From: Patella vulgata
Lineage: Eukaryota > Mollusca > Gastropoda > Patellidae
Direction of reading: 5' to 3'
Assembly (NCBI RefSeq): GCF_932274485.2
Contig: NC_065883.2
Location: forward strand, 48,268,539 to 48,332,538
Length of the DNA: 64,000 bases
The notes beneath the pieces were generated by a model, which was given only the letters and a program-made list of their open reading frames with translations, did not search any database and was not told the DNA's origin. A program made the translations under genes and the position numbers. Shown here in pieces: positions 48,802 through 60,745 of the stretch; positions within the stretch are counted from its first letter, which is position 1, and each line of letters starts with the position of its first letter.

Positions 48802-49385
48802 TTTATTGAAGGCTATATATCATAATGGAACAGAATGTTTATTTTAAAGCAATTTCAATTATGGTTGTCACGTGACAATTGTACCGTTGTCTTTCATCGA
48901 TGAATGAATAAAAACTTCTGCAAGTTACGTGACTAGTTACTTGATAGACAAAAAACTACAAATTGTGTTATGAAGAAATGCCATGGTGCCGTATCAGTTT
49001 ATTTTGGCTACTGCATTTTCTGATACTGGCAATAGTAGAAAATGCTAATAATTTAGATCATAGACTTATGAAACTTCTCGTTTCATCGAATAAACAAAGA
49101 CAGTAATTTATTCTGGAATATTACTGACGAGAACTTCAAAAGCTGGTGAATATGGAAAATTTTCAAAAGGTGTACCTGTTGTTATTTTTGTGATAATAAC
49201 TTACATTGAAATACGACATTCTCCATAACAAATTACCAAGAATTATTATGTTGAAGTCTAGTTATATTAAAGAGAATATAATTGAGCTTATAATTAACCC
49301 ATTTCCTACGGGACCTCATTTGACCCAATTCTGGCTGGTTCGTTTCAAAATGGATTAAGAACACTTGTTATGCCCCTTGGATCAC
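48802..49385. other. Unassigned intron stretch
   Basis: About 0.6 kb; no gene or repeat recognised. Confidence 0.4.
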
Positions 49386-50872
49386 TTTGTCAAACCCTGT
49401 GAATGCCCTAATGGCAAAAGTTATCATCCGATCTGTATGAAATTTATATGCATCATTTGAAATAGTGAAACAAAGAAGCCGATTGAATTTCAGCAATTTC
49501 TGTTTATTACATCAAGAGTTATGGTCCTTGTTTCAATTTCTTGAACCTTTTTATACGCCCACATTGAAATGTAGACGTATATTGCCGTCGCCCCCGTCCG
49601 TCCGTCTGTTGGTCCGTCCGTCCATCGTCCACGCTCTAACGCCAAAAGTTATCATCCAATTGTTTTAAAATTGATATATGTTGTTAACATTAGTGAGATG
49701 AAGAACCTTATTTAATTTCAATAATTTCTGTGATCTTTGTGAAATTTATATGTAATATTTGAGTTAGTGAAACAAAGAAGCCTATGGCCCTTGTTTCACT
49801 TTATTGAACCTTGTGAACGCTCTAACTCCAAAAGTTATCATCCAATCTTTCTGAAATTTACATGCATTATTTAAATTAGTGAAACGAAGAATCCTATTGA
49901 ATTTCAGCAATTTCCGTTTATTACGTCTAGAGTTATGGCCCTTGTTTCACTTTATTGAACCTTGTGAACGCTTTAACGCCAAAAGTTATCATTCGATCTT
50001 TGTGAAATTTATATGCTTTATTTAGATTAGTGAAACGGAGAAGCCTATTGAATTTCAGCAATTTCCGTTTATTACGTCTAGAGTTATGGCCCTTGTTTCA
50101 CTTTATTGATCCTTGTGAACGCTCTAACGCAAAAGGTTATCATCCGATCTTTCTGAAATTTATATGCATTTTTTAGATTGCTGAAACGAAGAAGCCTATT
50201 GAATTTCAGCAATTCCTGTTTATTACGTCTAGAGTTATGGCCCTTGTTTCACTTTATTGATCCTTGTGAACGCTCTAACGTCAAAAGTTATCATCCGATC
50301 TTCCTGAAATTTACATGCATTATTTAAATTGGTGAAACGAAGAATCCTATTGAATTTCAGCAATTTCCGTTTATTTGGTCTAGAGTTATGGCCCTTGTTT
50401 CACTTTATTGAACCTTGTGAACGCTCCAATGCCAAAAGTTATCATTCGATCTTTGTGAAATTTATATGCATTATTTAGATTAGTGAAACGGAGAAGCCTA
50501 TTGAATTTCAGCAATTTTCGTTTATTACGTCTAGAGTTATGGCCCTTGTTTCACTTTATTGATCCTTGTGAACGCTCCAAGGCAAAAAGTTATCACTTGA
50601 TCTTTGTGAAATTTATATGCATGATTTAAATTAGTGAAACGAAAAAGCCTATTGAATTTCAGCAATTTACAATAATTATTTCTAGAGTTATTGCCCTTGT
50701 TTCACTTTGTTAAACTTTGTTAATGCTTGATTGATGATAGTTATCATCCGATATGTATGAAATTTATATGTATCATTTAAATTTGTGAAACAGGTCTATT
50801 GAATTTCAGCAATTTCCGTCAATAATTTATAATCTGATCTGTATGGAACTGTCTTGTAAAGGCCCCCAATTA

Positions 50873-53863
50873 CCCTTATAAAAAAAGTCCTATAGAAAAA
50901 GTACAGGTTTCTATAGAAATTTGTGGGATTCTATAGAATGCTATAGAATGCTGCAGGAAAACAAATTCATTCTGTAGTTTTATTCACATGACTATAGATT
51001 CAAAAACATGTACTATAGTTTTGTGTAGGATTGATAGATGAATATTTTCCAAGTGTAATTTCCTACAGAATTCTATAGAATACTGTAAGAAACTATTGGA
51101 AAAAAAATAAACCTACAGATTCATTGGTGCTGCTATAGTTTTCTATAGAACCTGTATCCTCGAGTCATTTGAGTAATCCTTCAGTTTTCTACAGCATTTG
51201 TGGTAAAAACTATAGTTTGCTATAAAACTAACTTGTATTCTCATGTCAGCTGCCGTTCTTATAGATTTGGTGGTAAAAACTATAGTTTTCTATAGAACTG
51301 ACTTATTGTCTCAAGTCAGTTGTGTGATCCTATAGTTTTCTATGACATTCTGACATTTTTTTCTATAGATTTTGTGGAGAAAAATATAATGCATGAGCCT
51401 TCTATAGTTTTCTGTAGAATTTATATGTATACTGTACTTAAACCATTTTAACAAATAGCCTACTATAGTTTCCTACATAATAATGTAGAAACAATGTTCT
51501 ATACTATAGATTTCATAAATTGGTGATGTCTTTTATTCATACTATAGTTTACAACAGAATTTAGTGAGGCACTTGTGTGAATTATGTAAACTTTTCCAAC
51601 ATAATTTTCCTGGATACGGTTTTCCTTAATTTATTGTGATACCAAATGACAAACTAAAATAAGCTTACCACGAAAAATAAAATATTAAGTATAAAATAGT
51701 GTATATAATATGAATGAAATAGTGATACATGTTGACACTCAAAGGAATTCCCCACCCACCCTCCAAAAAATGCCAGTAAATGTAGATCTTCACAAAAAAA
51801 ATATCAGATAATAAATTATTCTTCAGATAAGTCAATGAAATAAAGACAAAGTTTATTTAGAACACAGCAGTCTGACTGTTATTTGATCCTGCTAGTTAGA
51901 TCTTAACCCTTTCAATGCTAGACGTAAATCCACTGCCTGAGCTAGACCCTTTTTTGAGGAAAAAAGGGAGGTTGGAACTGAATGCCAAGCAGTACTTATG
52001 GAAGCTTTTATGAAAAATCTTTTTGTCTGTTGGAATGGGCATGAGGTTGGGCTAAGAGGAAAAAATAGAATTTTGGAAATTTGCATAATAATGTAGTTAC
52101 GTGACGTCATGGCGGCCATTTTGGATTTCTCATTTCTCACTAAAGCTAACACGAAAACAAATTTTTCTCCATGAAATACTTAAAAGATATTGTTTTTTTC
52201 ACTGGATTTTGATAAAGATATATAAAATGAACAAAAATATCAATAGCAGCCATGAGCAATGCCGGCACAAACACGCGCATCAAATCTCCAGCTGCCATGA
52301 CCACGTGCGGATTGCAATACCTTGTTTTTACTTTCACTTTCATCTCCAAGTCCCATATCATTATCAGTATAGTCAGTCAATAGATCTACACGTTCGGGAC
52401 TCAGGAATTGCCTACGTCTTCTATGATCCAGCAGGCCAGCATTATTATCAACATCAGAATTATTGTCAGAATCTACTGCAGACACAGGGCTATCGTGTTC
52501 ACATTGGGCTTGTTCATCATGCACGGGAGACATAGCTAGCCATGGGCGGAACGTCGCGCAACAAATCACACACTTCATAATACCAATCACTGTCCTGACT
52601 ACTATCATTATCAAGTAACTGGAAACAAATTATGTGTATCACCCGCCTCGAAATTGTCCACGTGTTGGTCAGCAAGACGTCATTCACGACTTCGTCGAGA
52701 GTGCATCGTCTACGTTGTCACTATGCACTCCGCCATTTTACGGTTTGCCGCTTTGAAACACGTGGAAATATGTTCTAGTGTATAGAAAATACAATAGATG
52801 GCACTTGCAGTTACGGTACTAATTTTAGCGAGGGCTTTACTGAGTACACGGTAATACCGGGTACGCGCATTTTACCGACATTTTATAATACCCGGTACTA
52901 CCGGGTATACGCAGTGAAAGGGTTAATGACTATAGCAGATTCTGTACTCAAATTATATAATTTGTTCAAGTCACCAGGTCAGCCGTTTATACTTGTCAAC
53001 AAATTATAATTAACAGCCAATGTACTCTCTTGAAATCTGTTTGGCCATTGGCTTAATTTTAAATTCAAAAATTCATTGTATAACAACTTAATATGTTAGT
53101 ATTAACAAGAAACTGAAGAGAATGGTGCTATTTTTTTCACAGATTCGATTAAAGATAGAAAGATAAGTATACTTTATTACTTTCTTAACAATAATATTAA
53201 ATTACTTTAATTAGATAAGATTTATGTGATTTTGTTATTTATTTCACTTTATTACCTATTCTTTTCCTTATATTTCAGTTATACCAAGAAAAAAAACTTT
53301 TCATGGTTCTGGCTGGTGAATCATCAACAGAATTCAGATTTATCCATAAGAGAAAAAATAAGCTTATCAATTTAGAAGAATCCATGAGAGAAAAATAAGC
53401 TTATTAATTTAGAAGAAATCATGGGCCAACTATAGTTTTATTCCCAAAATAAGATTTAATAAAAAAAAGTCTATAGAATTCTATAGTACCCATTCCTACA
53501 GAAAACTATAGTGGCCCAATTTTCAAACTACAGACTACTACAGTATTCATTCCTATACATAACTGTAGAATTTCCTACAGAAAGTGCAATAAAAAAAAAA
53601 CCCTATAGAATACTATAATATTTTCCTATAGAAATTTTGCCATAAATCTGTAGGAAAAACTATAGGATGTGCGCTACAGAAATTATAGAATATTTGGGGC
53701 CCTTATTTCCTACAGGCCCCCAAAATTCTGTAGAATACTATAGAGTTTTATCCTATAGAAAATGGGACACGCCCCCCCCCCCCCCAAAAAAAAACCTCTA
53801 TAGTTTTTCTATAGAATTATATACAATACTACACTGGTATTCTGTAGGACTTTTTGCTAAGGT
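50873..53863. mobile_element. CTATAG-rich inverted-repeat element, copy A
   Basis: Ends CCCTTATAAAAAAAGTCCTA at the left and TAGGACTTTTTGCTAAGG at the right form inverted repeats of about 22 bp. Both outer thirds are dense in CTATAG and TTCTATAGAA palindromes. A piggyBac-like element sits inside (51907-52922). The target appears to duplicate only 2 bp (TA). No coding sequence; superfamily unresolved. Confidence 0.85.
51907..52922 (-). mobile_element. piggyBac-like non-autonomous element P1
   Basis: Ends CCCTTTCAATGC and GCAGTGAAAGGG, flanked on both sides by TTAA (51903-51906, 52923-52926). Copy B of the host element has the empty site (TTTTAATGATATAGCAG, 56065). A minus-strand frame (52240-52614) has an acidic segment (SDNNSDVDNN, DMGLGDESES) and then Arg/Gly-rich sequence, plausible for the N-terminus of a piggyBac transposase; no catalytic domain. 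Orientation is set by the frame. Confidence 0.88.
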
Positions 53864-53956
53864 TAACTACAAAGGAATAAATATGCGACAACCCTTGATG
53901 ACCGCTCGGACGATTTAGCTGCTGTGGGCGTATGTTTTGTTGCCTGGCAACCTATC

Positions 53957-54386
53957 TTTTTTTTTGTAAACTCACTAATGACAAATGTTATCATCCGAAC
54001 TGCACCTTGGGAATGCTCTAACATCAAAAGTTATCTGCCGATCTGTATGAAATTTATAGGCATCACTAGGTTAGTGAAACGAAGAGGCCTATTGAATTTC
54101 AGCAATTTCCGTTAATTTCTTCTAGAGTTATGACCCAATTTTCACTTTGAACTTTGTGAACGTTCGAATCATGAAAGTATCATTTGACCTTTATGAAATC
54201 TATATTTGCCATTTGCTATATATGGTCCTTGTTTCACTTTGAACCTTGTGAACACTCGAATGACAAAAGTTATCATCCGATCTGAATGAAATTTATATGC
54301 ATCATTTAAATTAGTGAAACAAAGAATTCTATTGAATTTCAGCACATTTGTATAACAAAAGCTATCATCTGATGATTAGATCTAGT
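53957..54386 (+). mobile_element. H-A core fragment
   Basis: Shortened core repeats (TCTAGAGTTATGACCC, GATCTGAATGAAATTTATATG) without termini. Ends at a TTAA where a MITE begins. Confidence 0.7.
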
Positions 54387-54392
54387 TATTAA

Positions 54393-54532
54393 GGCCTCCT
54401 GCAGATTTCGTCAAGGTCACAAGATGTGGACAGGGCTGCTGCTAACCCTTACCCTAACCCACAATCTCATCAACAATCACATACCCTAACCCTATTTAGA
54501 TATTACTACTTTCACGAAATCTGCAGGTGGCC
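54393..54532. mobile_element. 140-bp TTAA-flanked MITE
   Basis: Inverted ends GGCCTCCTGCAGATTTCGTC and GACGAAATCTGCAGG-type (GGCC at the right) with one or two mismatches, flanked by TTAA at 54389-54392 and 54533-54536. The centre contains two short runs of CCCTAA-like telomeric repeats. Confidence 0.8.
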
Positions 54533-54584
54533 TTAATATTTAGACCTGACCTTGATCCTATCACTATGAATTTATATTATTTAA

Positions 54585-57301
54585 CCCTTTCATTGCGTCT
54601 ACCCGGTAGTACCGTGTATTATAAAACGTCGGTAAAATATGCGTACCCGGTATTGCTGTGTACTCAGTAAAGCCCTCGCTAAAATTAGTACCGTAACTGC
54701 AAGTGCCATCTATTGTATTTTCTATACACTAGAACATATTTCCACGTGTTTCAAAGCGGCAAACCGTAAAATGGCAGAGTGCATAGTGACAACGTAGATG
54801 AAGCACTCTCGACGAAGTCGTGAATGACGTCTTGCTGACCAAAACGTGGACAATTTCGAGGCGGGTGATTCACATAATTCGTTTCCAGTTACTTGATAAT
54901 GATAGTAGTCAGGACAGTGATTGGTATTATGAAGTGTGTGATTTGTTGCGCGACGTTTCACCCATGGCTAGCTATGTCTCCCGTGCATGATGAACAAGCC
55001 CAATGTGAACACGATAGCCCTGTGTCTGCAGTAGTTTCTGACAATAATTCTGATGTTGATAATAATGCTGGCCTGCTGGATCGTAAAAGACGTAGGCAAT
55101 TCCTGAGTCCCGAACGTGTAGATCTATTGACTGACTATATTGATAATGATATGGGACTTGGGGATGAAAGTGAAAGTAAAAACAAGGTATTGCAATCCGC
55201 ACGTGGTCATGGCAGCGGGAGACGTGATGCGCGTGTTCGTGGTGGCATCCCTTATGAAAAAGTCCTATAGAAAAAGTACACATTTCTATAGAAATTTGTG
55301 GGATTCTATAGAATGCTATAGAATGCTGCAGGAAAACAAATTCATTCTGTAGTTTTATTCACATGACTATAGATTCAAAAACATGTACTATAGTTTTGTG
55401 TAGGATTGGTAGATGAATATTTTCCAAGTGTAATTTCCTATAGAATTCTATAGAATACTGTAAGAAACTATTGGAAAAAAAATAAACCTACAGATTCATT
55501 GGTGCTGCAATAGTTTTCTGTAGAACTAACTTGTATCCTCGAGTCAGTTGAGTAATCCTTCAGTTTTTTATAGCCTTTGTGCTAAAAACTATAGTTTGCT
55601 ATAGAACTAACTTGTATTCTCGTGTCAGCTGTGATTCCTATAGATTTGGTGGTAAAAACTATAGTTTTGTATAGAACTAACTTATTGTCTCAAGTCAGTA
55701 GTATATTCCTATAGTTGTCTATGACATTCTGTTGAAAACTAAGAATTTATATGTATACTGTACTTAAACCATTTTAACAAATACCCTACTATAGTTTCCT
55801 ACATAATATTGTAGAAACAATGTTCTATACTAATTTATTGTGATACCAAATGACAAAATAAAATAAGCTTACCACGAAAAATAAAATATAAAGTATAAAA
55901 TAGTGTATATAATATGAATGAAATAGTGATACATGTTGACACTCAAAGGAATTCCCCACCCCACCCTCCAAAAAATGCCAGTAAATGTAGATGTTCACAA
56001 CAAAAATATCAGATAATAAATTATTCTTCAGAAGTCAATGAAATAAAGACACAGTTTATTTAGATTTTAATGATATAGCAGATTCTGTACTCAGATTCTG
56101 TCAACCGTGAATACCTGTCGACAAATTATAATTAACAGCCAATGTACTCTCTTGAAATCTGTTTGGTCATTGGCTGAATTTAAAATTCAAAAATTCAGTG
56201 TATAACAACTTTAGTATTAACAAGAAACTGAAGAGAATGGTGGTGTTTTTTCACAGAGTCGATTAAAGATAGAAAGATAAGTATACTTTATTACTTTCTT
56301 AACAATAATATTAAATTACTTTAATTAGATAAGATTTATGTGATTTTGTTATTTATTTAACTTTATTACCTATTCTTTTCCCTATATTTCAGTTTTACCA
56401 AGAAAAGAACTTTTCATGGTTCCGGCTGGTGAATCATCAACAGAATTCAGATTAATCCATCAGAGAAAAAATGAGCTTATCAATTTAGAAGAATCCATGA
56501 GAGAAAAATAAGCTTATCAATTTAGAAGAAATCATGGGCCAACTATATTTATTCCCAAAATAAGATTTAATAAAAAAAAGTCTATAGAATTCTATAGTAC
56601 CCATTCCTACAGAAAACTATAGTGGCCCAATTTCCAAACTACAGAATACCACAGTATTCATTCCTATACATAACTGTAGAATTTCCTACAGAAATTGCAA
56701 TAAAAAACCTATAGAATACTATATTATTTTCCTATAGAAATTTTGCCATAAATCTGTAGGAAAAACTATAGGATGTGCGCTACAGAATCTGTAGAATATT
56801 TGGGGCCGTTATTTCCTACAGGCCCCAAAAATTCTGTAGAAAACCATAGAATTTTATCCTATAGAACATGGGACACGCCCCCCAAAAAACTCTATAGATT
56901 TTCTATAGAATTCTACACTGCTATTCTGTAGGACTTTTTGCTAAGGGATTGTTCATGGTTGCTATTGATATTTTTGTTCATTTTATATATTTTTATCAAA
57001 ATCCAGTGAAAAAAACAATATCTCATAAGTATTTTATGGAGAAAAATTTGTTTTCGTGTTAGCTTTAGTGAGAAATGAGAAATCCAAAATGGCCGCCATG
57101 ACGTCACATGACTACATTATTATGCAAATTTCCAAAATTCTATTTTTCCCTCTTAGCCCAACCTCATGCCCATCCCAACAGTCAAAAAGATTTTTCATAA
57201 AAGCTTCCATAAGTACTGTTTGGCATTCAGTTCCAACCCCCCTTTTTTCCTCAAAAAAGGGTCTAGCACAGGCAGTGGATTTACGTCTAGCGTTGAAAGG
57301 G
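54585..57301 (+). mobile_element. piggyBac-like element P2 with CTATAG insertion
   Basis: Ends CCCTTTCATTGCG and CGTTGAAAGGG, flanked by TTAA (54581-54584, 57302-57305). Inverted relative to P1. The acidic frame MSPVHDEQAQCEHDSP... (54893-55245) is kept up to the insertion of CTATAG element B. Without that insert P2 is about 1.0 kb, the same as P1. Right part has a TGACGTCA next to an AAAATGGCCGCC motif. Outside, the sequence is H-A core (ATTAGTCAAAC...GCTGTCAAATTTC), giving the empty site. Confidence 0.88.
55249..56947. mobile_element. CTATAG-rich inverted-repeat element, copy B
   Basis: Starts CCCTTATGAAAAAGTCC and ends GGACTTTTTGCTAAGGG, the same ends as copy A. Inserted in P2: the intact P1 sequence (GCCGGCATTGCTCATGG on its minus strand) is the empty site, and only AT appears duplicated. 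1.7 kb, no piggyBac insert, non-coding. Confidence 0.88.
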
Positions 57302-57305
57302 TTAA

Positions 57306-57420
57306 ATTAGTCAAACAAAAAAGGCTGTCAAATTTCAACAACTTTTGTAAATTACTTCCAAATTTAAAGTGGGTGTTATGGAATCCGAGTTTGGGAACTT
57401 TTGGATATGTGTAGCCAATG
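57306..57420 (+). mobile_element. H-A core fragment, right of P2
   Basis: ATTAGTCAAACAAAAAAGGC and CAAATTTCAACAACTTTTG match the last core repeat of H-A (compare 40215). No 3' terminus; the similarity fades by about 57370. Confidence 0.6.
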
Positions 57421-58629
57421 GTTACTATATCAACTTGTACGGCAAGTTCACACAAATCTGATTGAAATTAATTCAGTTATCTTCACTCAAAGTCGTAAAA
57501 ATGGACCTCCAGTAAAAACGACTTTGCAATTATCGAAAACACTCTTAATCCCCTCAGAATGTTTATTCCTTAATTACCTATATACAGCCGGCATGCGTAC
57601 TCATTAACGCCTGACTGATTCCTTAATCCCCCTAATTAAATAAAACAATTGACTACGGAATAATTTGTTTTGTAATTCATTTTAATTTAAGAACCAATTT
57701 CGAATTTGTTTCATAATGTACGGTCGCTCTCGTTTCTCACGACAGCAATTTTAATACCCTCTTACATCGTGTGCAGTCCAGTCGATTCGAGATACATTTT
57801 CGTCAAAAGAGTATTGTGGTTCTAATTTCCCCGAGTAAAAGAGTACAGGGGTAAAAAGATGTGGTCATGAAAAATGTATCATAGAAGTCAAACATTTTTT
57901 TTTCCTAACACTTTTTATTCACTAAATATTTATATAATATAAATATAAAATATATAAATCTGGGATCTGAAAACAAGCCGGGGCTTATATAAATTCATTT
58001 CCCTGATTCAAACATGATTGAAAAGCGATTTGTAAATGATGATCCGTTATCATCATACGGCGGATTTGACTTCATTACTCTGAAATAGACCGTAAAAATG
58101 AAATACGAAAAAATATCTCAATATAGGCCTACTTTAGAATTAACAGTACAAATAAAATTTGTTGGTAACCATCTAAATGGAATAACAGACAGATTGAGAA
58201 GGGTCATCTAACTATCTTTGTGTACTGATAATAATATGACAAGTAGTCTCGTTAATATCTGTCATTAATTAATCAATCCGACTAAAGTTATACAGACTTG
58301 GGGGTCATAAATTACTTTACATCTCGGTGTTAGCAGTGATTGTTAGTGGGATTAAGAATGCTGATTAGGTAATTATCTTTTTTACGCCGGCCAGATCAAA
58401 GACAGCAATCTAGGTGGAACGTGTGCGTAGTACCCACGAATGAACTAATGGTAGAATCGTACACACACATATTAATTGTATAAAATAATTAAGTTTTACT
58501 CATCAGTTGTTTATAATTATTATTTACCCAATACTTATTGCTAGCTAGTGTTGTTGTAATCAAGTAGCCTCGTATTATTTGTTGACTGGAGTTTAAACAA
58601 CATTGCAGCTTGTAAGCATTTGGAATCCC
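57421..58629. other. Unassigned intron or intergenic stretch
   Basis: About 1.2 kb without recognisable gene or repeat, AT-rich with short TATA runs near 57930. Confidence 0.4.
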
Positions 58630-58881
58630 TTGCAAACTACAAGTTGAATGCCGGGGAGACATTCCTCACAGGGGTCAGTCACTTTGAATTGCACATGACA
58701 TCAGAATTTCTGGACCAAACCCGATTTTTTTGACCAAACCCAACCCTAACCCTAGCCCGTGATGCGTGTCAGTGTCGCTAAAAATAAACCTTCATCTCTT
58801 TTATCAACGTGAGATTTCGTCAATTCACCATGGCCGGTGTTGTGAGGAATGTCTCCCTTGTGCAAAATTTGCAAACTACAA
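58630..58881. mobile_element. Small inverted-repeat element with 13-bp flanking direct repeat
   Basis: GGGGAGACATTCCTCACA (about 58653) recurs inverted as TGTGAGGAATGTCTCCC (about 58839). TTGCAAACTACAA occurs as direct repeats at 58630-58642 and 58869-58881. The middle has CCCAACCCTAACCCTAG. Confidence 0.65.
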
Positions 58882-59154
58882 TAATGTAAAACAAAAAAAA
58901 TCTCAAATAGGAATATCGGTCCAAAAATACAATTGCATTGACAGTTTAATAACTCACCAAACGGCACCAGGAACTCTGCATATGATCAAGTGTATTTGAT
59001 ATTCATGTCCATGAATCCCATGCAATTTAACCTCAGTTACTAGTGCATGGAACAGTACATGGCAATAAGATTCCCAGCGTTGATTGGCTGAGAAATGAGG
59101 GCAATCTATGCATGGTCATCGAAAAATTCCATATTCGCTGTGAATTTCGAATGG

Positions 59155-59310
59155 AGAGAAATGGGGTTTAACGTCCACTCGACACAAACTGGGTCATTTC
59201 GGGACTAACATATGGTTCAATTTTATTTTCATAATTCGCTTGCGCGTAGGGGTCTTTAGCAGTGGGAGGACCCGGAGAAAACCCACGAAGTTGGACAGAC
59301 GACCCTAAAT
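59155..59310 (-). mobile_element. SINE body fragment
   Basis: GGGGTTTAACGTCC, CGGGACTAACATATGG, TTCGCTTGCGCGTAGGGGTC and CCCGGAGAAAACCCACGAAG: the SINE body seen at 19410 and 36110, without the tRNA-like head. Confidence 0.75.
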
Positions 59311-59693
59311 TTCGATAGGAGTTACGATAAAAGTTGTTCTTTGTGTATAGAAATGGTTATTATTATTATATAATATATATAATATGGCTAATAATGAATA
59401 TATCGACAATTGACTGGCACCATTTGTATTTCTGTACTTATAGAGAATAGTTTGGGATATCAAGTATTACGGGGTTATCCAAATTACCGGTAAATGCGCG
59501 AATTGCCTAGGTCTTCTTCAGTTGTCACGGGGCCTATTTCAACAACGGCACCTTAAATGGATCTACGGCATTTTAAATTCACCTTAAAATATTCCAATCA
59601 CAAATGTCTAATCTATAACAATGCAAAACGATAATTCGGTGATTATGATTATGCCAGTTTTTTTAATCTTATGTGGTCTTTAAGTCCTCCTCA

Positions 59694-60741
59694 GTTTATT
59701 AAAGTTCTCCGGCAAAAGTGTCGGATCCAAACCCTAATAGACGTTTTCACTTGAATATCCTAAATAACTCTTTTCAAAATGGTCTAAGCTATTAAAAATT
59801 TTGGCCATCCCTCCATTTTCGACCCTTGCATGTTCGAATCTAGGTCTCAAAATTAAAATCGGAGCATTCTACGATTTTTGAGGAAAAAAAAAATTCACTT
59901 CGGTAACCTCGAGAAAATGGCCACCGCTCGACTTGCAGAGTTTGGAATCGAAAGTGAGGGTTATGGAATCCTGTGGAGGGTTCTAGGGCAGGTACCCAGT
60001 GAATTTCAGGCTGATACCCACGAAAATACGGATACTGTGAGGATACGGGCATGCATATTTCGATTTTCGGCCCATACTTAGCCCCTATGGGCCCGAGGGG
60101 GTCTACATTTGGCTGAGCGAGGGGCAATTGACTGAGGTACCTGCCCTGAAAATTTGATGCCAATCACCCCTCTGGAAGGGGTCGGGCATAGTGATAATCC
60201 ACCTGAAAACAGGACAAAAAGTAAAAAAGTCAATTTTGGTACCCAATGGAAAAAGCCCATAAATCAGAGTAGTAGGTTAATAAAATTTGGAGGGTGGCCG
60301 GTAGGGGTCCGTGGGCAGGTGCCTACTAAAAATAGGCATGATTAGCCGGGGGGTTCTAATTTTAAAGTTATCCAACAACATATAAATTTAGGGTAGGTAA
60401 GTGTCGGATCCGAATCCTACCAGACTTCTAAAGAGTTAAAGCAACATAGATTTTGTAAAGTAATTAAAGATGCATTCCCATCAAAGTATTTATCGGGTGG
60501 TTATTGTCTCCAGCATCTCGAAGAAAGCAGGGGACTATATAAAATCTGTCTGTCTATCCGTCCGTCACACTTTTTGGGACACAATGACTCTCCTTTTTGG
60601 CCCAAATTTTCAAGAGCTTAGATTATTTTGAAAAGAGTTATTTAGAATATTCAAGTGAAAACGTCTAGTAGGGTTTGGATCCGATACTTACCTATTCTAA
60701 ATTCAAGTTTTGCCGGAGAACTTTAATAAACTGAGGTGGAC
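59694..60741. mobile_element. TTAA-flanked foldback element, 1048 bp
   Basis: About 120 bp at the left (GTCCTCCTCAGTTTATTAAAG..., down to GGTCTAAGC) recur inverted at the right (GAGCTTAGATTATTTTG... to CTGAGGTGGAC), imperfectly. TTAA flanks both ends (59690-59693, 60742-60745). Interior GC-richer than surroundings (59900-60350), non-coding as far as can be seen. Confidence 0.8.
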
Positions 60742-60745
60742 TTAA

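Larger units (their letters stand above)
49386..53956 (+). mobile_element. H-A elements, the second split by a CTATAG element
   Basis: 49386-49551 is a piece of the H-A core. A new H-A starts at 49552 (ATACGCCCACATTG, CCGTCCGTCTG), has about eight core repeats, is broken at 50872 by the CTATAG-rich element, and resumes at 53864 with ACTACAAAGGAATAAATATG, TGTGGGCGTAT, GTTGC-CTG-GCAAC and CTATC|TTTT. The break point matches the intact H-A sequence at 40365 (CCCAATTACCTACAAAGG). Confidence 0.82.

Noticed and set aside
53280-53400. Possible exon after TATATTTCAG in CTATAG element copy A
   Set aside because: The same sequence occurs in copy B (56390) and belongs to the element; no DPP3 or other domain match and no donor fits.
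54361-54388. Possible Helitron 3' end (TCATC-T-GATGA followed by TCTAGTT)
   Set aside because: The hairpin overlaps ordinary H-A core sequence and no matching 5' end or inverted partner was found.
59840-60345. Overlapping reading frames of 60-107 residues on both strands
   Set aside because: They lie in the GC-richer middle of a foldback element and show no recognisable motif.
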